From Murdochiella vaginalis (lineage in GTDB: Bacteria > Bacillota > Clostridia > Tissierellales > Peptoniphilaceae): DNA of 64,000 nucleotides. Position 1 is the stretch's first letter, and every line of letters starts with the position of its first letter. A program made the translations under genes and the position numbers. This document shows positions 61,066-64,000 of this stretch, in pieces. The stretch spans positions 620,001 to 684,000 of the forward strand of contig NZ_LT632322.1 of assembly GCF_900119705.1 (NCBI RefSeq), read 5' to 3'. Under the pieces are notes generated by a model. That model made no database searches. It saw nothing but the letters and a program-made list of their open reading frames with translations, and was not told the DNA's origin.

Positions 61066-62752
61066 AGCTATTCAGCGTCGCAGCAGCAAAGCGATCATGC
61101 GCCACATGGTCGGACTGATTCGTTCTCTTTTGCCCATCATGATTTTGGCCATTCTTTTTGGCGTAGCGGGTTTTCTCTGCGCGATATCCCTTACGGTTTT
61201 GGCGACACAAGCGCTTTTACGCGTCTTGATGGAAATGCATCTCGTGGAGGAAATATCGGGACTTCTTCTACCGCTGTCCTTTTCCACACTACTCGGCGTC
61301 ATGCTTGTATTTGCAGTGTTACGTGGTATTTTGCACTATTTGGAGCAGTATTGCAATCATTTCATTGCCTTTAAAACTTTGGCGCTCATTCGCCACAAGG
61401 TTTTTGCCGCCTTGCGCCGTTTGTGTCCAGCAAAACTCGAAGGCAAAGAACGCGGTAACCTCATCTCTGTTTTGACCAACGATATCGAACTCTTGGAGGT
61501 GTTTTACGCCCATACGATTTCGCCCATTGCTATTTGCCTTGTCGTTTGCCTCTTTCTTTTGGCGTTTTTCTGGCAATACCATTGGTCTGTAGCCATGCTT
61601 GCCCTGATCGCTTATCTTGTCGTGGGGGCGTGGATTCCGCTAAAAAACGGCAAGAAAGGCGCCGAGGCGGGTCTTTCTTTCCGCCAAAAAGCTGGCGAGA
61701 TGAATAGCTTGGTATTGGAATCCTTACGTGGGCTCGAAGATATTATCGCTTTTGATAAGGGGGAAGAACGCACAAAGCGAATCATTGAAGAATCGGATGC
61801 ACTGTCGCGCGACGCTAAGAAACTGGCGGATAATGCCGGCACTCAGCGTGCCTTGACGTCTCTTATCATTCTTTTGGCGACTTTTGCGAACCTTCTTCTC
61901 ACCACCTGGCTTTATCGCCATGGACAGGTTGGCGTCGGAACCATTGTAATTACTACAGTTGCTTTAATCGGCTCTTTCGGACCTACAGTAGCCTTATCGA
62001 ACCTCTCCAATAATCTGACGCTAACACTGGCTTCCGGCGAGCGCGTGTTGCGGTTATTGGAAGAAGAACCGGAAGTGGAAGAAGTGACCGGCGGTTACGA
62101 TGCAGACGTACCTTTTGAAGGCATGGCCGCGGAAGAGATCACCTTCGGCTACGGATCCCGTCTGATTCTGGAGGATTTTTCTCTGGCAATTCGTCCCAAG
62201 CAGATTTTGGGCATTCACGGACCGAGCGGATGCGGGAAATCGACATTGCTAAAGCTGTTGATGCGTTTCTGGGACGTACAAAATGGCCGTATCACTTTAA
62301 ATGAAAAGGATCTAAGAAAGGTGCCCAGCGCATCGCTTCGAAAAACACAGAGTTACATCAGTCAGGATACACATCTCTTTAAAGCAACCATCGGTGAAAA
62401 CATCGCTCTGGCAAAGCAAAACGCCACATCGGATGAGATTTCGGAAGCGTCAAAGAAGGCTTCTCTTCACGATTTCATCATGAGCCTGCCGAAAGGGTAT
62501 GATACGCCTCTTGCCGAATTGGGAGAAGGACTCTCCGGCGGACAGCGGCAGCGCCTTGGCCTGGCGCGTGCCTTTTTGCAGGATGGGGATTTGATTCTTC
62601 TGGATGAACCGACTTCAAATCTGGATGCCTTAAATGAAGGATTGATTCTAAAAACACTCAAGGAAGAAACTACGTCAAAAACGCTGGTATTAGTTTCCCA
62701 TCGAGAATCGACGTTGCGCATTGCCGATATGCGTGTGCAGATAAAACCGTAG
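61052..62752 (+). CDS. CydC-like ABC transporter (membrane-ATPase half)
   Basis: A 566-residue partner half. Membrane part (about 20-310) with RGILHYLEQYCNHFIAFKTL and ERGNLISVLTNDIELLEVFY, typical of CydC; ATPase with GPSGCGKSTLLKLL, GEGLSGGQRQRLGLARA, LILLDEPTSNLD and VSHR. GGAGGA fits the second of two adjacent ATGs (61052; the first is 61049). It overlaps the CydD-like gene. Lying immediately after the heme-uptake genes, the pair may handle surplus heme or move heme or thiols for cytochrome assembly; this is inference from context. Confidence 0.9.
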   Translation: MKTDKAIQRRSSKAIMRHMVGLIRSLLPIMILAILFGVAGFLCAISLTVLATQALLRVLMEMHLVEEISGLLLPLSFSTLLGVMLVFAVLRGILHYLEQYCNHFIAFKTLALIRHKVFAALRRLCPAKLEGKERGNLISVLTNDIELLEVFYAHTISPIAICLVVCLFLLAFFWQYHWSVAMLALIAYLVVGAWIPLKNGKKGAEAGLSFRQKAGEMNSLVLESLRGLEDIIAFDKGEERTKRIIEESDALSRDAKKLADNAGTQRALTSLIILLATFANLLLTTWLYRHGQVGVGTIVITTVALIGSFGPTVALSNLSNNLTLTLASGERVLRLLEEEPEVEEVTGGYDADVPFEGMAAEEITFGYGSRLILEDFSLAIRPKQILGIHGPSGCGKSTLLKLLMRFWDVQNGRITLNEKDLRKVPSASLRKTQSYISQDTHLFKATIGENIALAKQNATSDEISEASKKASLHDFIMSLPKGYDTPLAELGEGLSGGQRQRLGLARAFLQDGDLILLDEPTSNLDALNEGLILKTLKEETTSKTLVLVSHRESTLRIADMRVQIKP

Positions 62753-62844
62753 CGAAGTGTAAGATCCATCTGTCTCATGAGAAACCTTATGTACATCTAT
62801 AAAAGATGTCAGACCAGAAACAGGAAAAAATCTCTTGTATGCCG

Positions 62845-62890
62845 CCTTATTGCTGACGGGTTAACCCATCAGCAATAAGGTACTTTTTTT
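62845..62890 (+). terminator. Rho-independent terminator of the heme locus
   Basis: 12-bp stem CCTTATTGCTGA/TCAGCAATAAGG with inner GGG/CCC pairing, then TACTTTTTTT. Confidence 0.95.
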
Positions 62891-62989
62891 GATGGATGTT
62901 AATCCCCAAGGACTGCTTACGACAAGTTTTTTCAAGGGATCGTAAGGCTTAAGCACATAAACGTTTATTGCGCGGAAAGTGTTGGGGAT

Positions 62990-63200
62990 TTGGCAAAAAC
63001 GCATTTCCACCACCATCGTTTGCGCCCTCAGCGATGGTGGCAGTAAGGCGAAAACGCGCTTTCCCCACTATCGCCTCGTAGGGGGCAACTTGCAGTAGGC
63101 ATTGAGACGGCACTTTTTACTACAGAGACGCCGGAAGAAGCCGGCCTCCGGCTGTCGCTATTGCAGAAACACCAAAAAAAAGTCGGCCTCCCGCTGGCGC
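62990..63200. repeat. Remnants of array B/F-type hairpin and module M
   Basis: In the inverse orientation, CCACCACCATCG...CGATGGTGG (63010-63045) matches the GATGGTGG family, with a decayed second unit to 63080. GCCGGCCTCCGGC and GTCGGCCTCCCGC (63130-63195) resemble module M. Between 62891 and 62990 I see nothing recognisable. Confidence 0.6.
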
Positions 63201-63274
63201 TATTGCGACCTTCTCGCCAACAGCACTTTCCGCTGCATCTCTACACCGTTTTGATTTCTGTCGGATGAATTGTC

Positions 63275-63303
63275 TTGCGGCCAATGCATGCCCATGGTAT
63301 AAT
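63275..63303 (+). promoter_or_regulatory. Promoter of tRNA-Val
   Basis: TTGCGG (63275-63280), 17-bp spacer, TATAAT (63298-63303), ending 13 bp before the tRNA. The 29-bp element (63245-63273) also found at 47581 lies directly upstream. Confidence 0.85.
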
Positions 63304-63316
63304 ATCCCCATTGTAC

Positions 63317-63390
63317 GGATCATTAGCTCAGTTGGTTAGAGCGCCACGTTCACATCGTGGAGGTCGTCGGTTCGAGTCCAACATGGTCCA
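63317..63390 (+). tRNA. tRNA-Val (anticodon CAC)
   Basis: 74 bases: acceptor GGATCAT/ATGGTCC with discriminator A; D arm GCTC-AGTTGGTTA-GAGC; anticodon arm CCACG-TTCACAT-CGTGG giving CAC; T arm GTCGG-TTCGAGT-CCAAC. CCA is not encoded. Confidence 0.96.
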
Positions 63391-63401
63391 AAACCGCCTT
63401 T

Positions 63402-63439
63402 GCCCGCTTCGTTGAAACTCCAACGGAACGGGCATTTTT
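63402..63439 (+). terminator. Terminator after tRNA-Val
   Basis: GCCCG and CGTTG arms pair with CAACG and CGGGC around AAACTC, with a few internal mismatches, followed by ATTTTTA. Confidence 0.75.
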
Positions 63440-63605
63440 AAATGGATGATGAAAAGTATATTCTTGGGTATATAAGGAACGGCGATCAAAGCGGGAGGCA
63501 TTGAGACCCGCAAAGGCGAAGAACGACGTAGTTCCTTTGATTACGTCAACCTCGTATCGCCGCAGAAATTTAAAATGTGGGAATTGAAACAGAAAGAGAG
63601 AAGAC

Positions 63606-63836
63606 ATGGCAAAAGATTTTTTACACGAAGCAAAAGAAAAGATGGGTGAAGCAGCGGAGCGTGCCGGTGAGTTAAAAGACGACGTTGAGAAAAAAGTCGG
63701 CGAAATGGGCGATCGCGTAGGCAAAGCGGGTAAAGAGGCCGGAAAGAAAGCGGAAAAAACGGCGGAAGAACTGAAGGACAAGGCCAAGGAAGGCGTGGAA
63801 AACGCCAAAGACTTTTTTGGCAAGCTCGGAAAATAA
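63606..63836 (+). CDS. Small charged amphipathic-helix protein
   Basis: A 76-residue protein made almost entirely of Lys, Glu, Ala and Gly in an 11-residue-like helical rhythm (EKMGEAAERAGELKDDVEKK, KEAGKKAEKTAEELKDKAKE), ending in NAKDFFGKLGK. It resembles small LEA-like or YtxH/CsbD-type stress proteins, without a firm family. AGAGAGAAG precedes the ATG. No membrane segment. Such proteins bind membranes or protect against desiccation or envelope stress in other bacteria; here it is unproven. Confidence 0.75.
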   Translation: MAKDFLHEAKEKMGEAAERAGELKDDVEKKVGEMGDRVGKAGKEAGKKAEKTAEELKDKAKEGVENAKDFFGKLGK

Positions 63837-63888
63837 TTGATTCTCATAGCGATGCATGTGTCGCAAAGAAATGAAGAGAGATTCAGGC

Positions 63889-63932
63889 TACAGAGGAGCG
63901 ACGGATATTCTGCTGCTCCTCTGCTTTGTTCT
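63889..63932 (+). terminator. Terminator-like hairpin after the small protein gene
   Basis: CAGAGGAGC/GCTCCTCTG, perfect 9-bp stem with a 15-base loop, followed by the weak CTTTGTTCTG. Confidence 0.6.
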
Positions 63933-63959
63933 GTCGATCCGTCGCCGATAAACGCTACC

Positions 63960-63988
63960 TTGACACACCCTTTTCCTTCTGTTACTAT
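63960..63988 (+). promoter_or_regulatory. Promoter at the window edge
   Basis: TTGACA (63960-63965), 17-bp spacer, TACTAT (63983-63988); it drives something beyond the window. Confidence 0.75.
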
Positions 63989-64000
63989 TTCCTGCGTACG

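Noticed and set aside
63350-63847. Minus-strand frame running over tRNA-Val and the small charged protein
   Set aside because: Its last part reads through the tRNA, a common source of false genes, and it opposes a better supported plus-strand gene.

Overview
The window reads as the chromosome of an anaerobic Gram-positive Bacillota, probably a Peptoniphilaceae/Tissierellia-type organism of intermediate GC. Reasons: sigma-A promoters with 17-bp spacing, AGGAGG-type ribosome sites, frequent TTG starts, no outer-membrane genes, a MurT/GatD-like pair, NEAT-domain heme proteins, a flavodiiron protein, a rubredoxin fusion and L-lactate dehydrogenase. The genus is inference; no rRNA gene is present. 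Protein genes are dense and ordinary, but the intergenic space is not: at least seven arrays of hairpin repeats lie between the genes.

Layout. 1-8 kb: a DUF3825-like protein, a D,D-carboxypeptidase, hairpin array A, a split-barrel flavoprotein, a GNAT acetyltransferase, rho, an FMN-binding lipoprotein and ribosomal protein L25. 8-13 kb: cysteine desulfurase and mnmA (sulfur supply and tRNA thiolation), nagB, array B and a frameshifted nuclease-like gene. 13-17 kb (minus strand): an acyl-CoA dehydrogenase/EtfA/rubredoxin fusion followed by a flavodiiron protein. 17-26 kb: a lipoprotein, murT with a gatD-like gene lacking its catalytic residues, tRNA-Ser, a thioesterase, an ABC/FtsX exporter and an MscS channel interrupted by a stop codon. 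26-31 kb: array C, a TlpA/4Fe-4S/CXXC-peptide redox operon, and a two-component system. 31-36 kb: an ArsR/HMA/P-type ATPase metal module interrupted by arrays D and E, then ldh. 36-47 kb: MFS and radical SAM genes, arrays F and G, dnaX-ybaB-recR, a class-I glutaminase-like hydrolase, alr, an EamA transporter and purA. 47-63 kb: a heme-acquisition locus. 63-64 kb: tRNA-Val and a small charged protein.

The heme locus is the functional centre. One 1108-residue polypeptide appears to join a secreted NEAT protein, a second NEAT-like membrane protein and an IsdE-like lipoprotein. It is followed by its FecCD permease and ATPase, a 1912-residue NEAT/FIVAR surface protein with four near-identical 921-bp repeats, YbaN, and a CydDC-like exporter pair. 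A strong promoter preceded by tandem TTGACA boxes, and several palindromic operators, lie upstream. A similar operator precedes the ABC/FtsX exporter at 21.6 kb.

The most unusual DNA-level signal is the set of hairpin arrays (A-G plus remnants). Each has a fixed unit length (about 42, 53, 55 or 63 bp) and its own stem arms, but the segment between the arms is recognisably related in all of them (roughly CRWTTYRGCNWTTC). Most arrays border a GC-rich module that in two copies includes a terminator-like hairpin. Two degraded copies of one nuclease-like gene lie beside arrays A and B.
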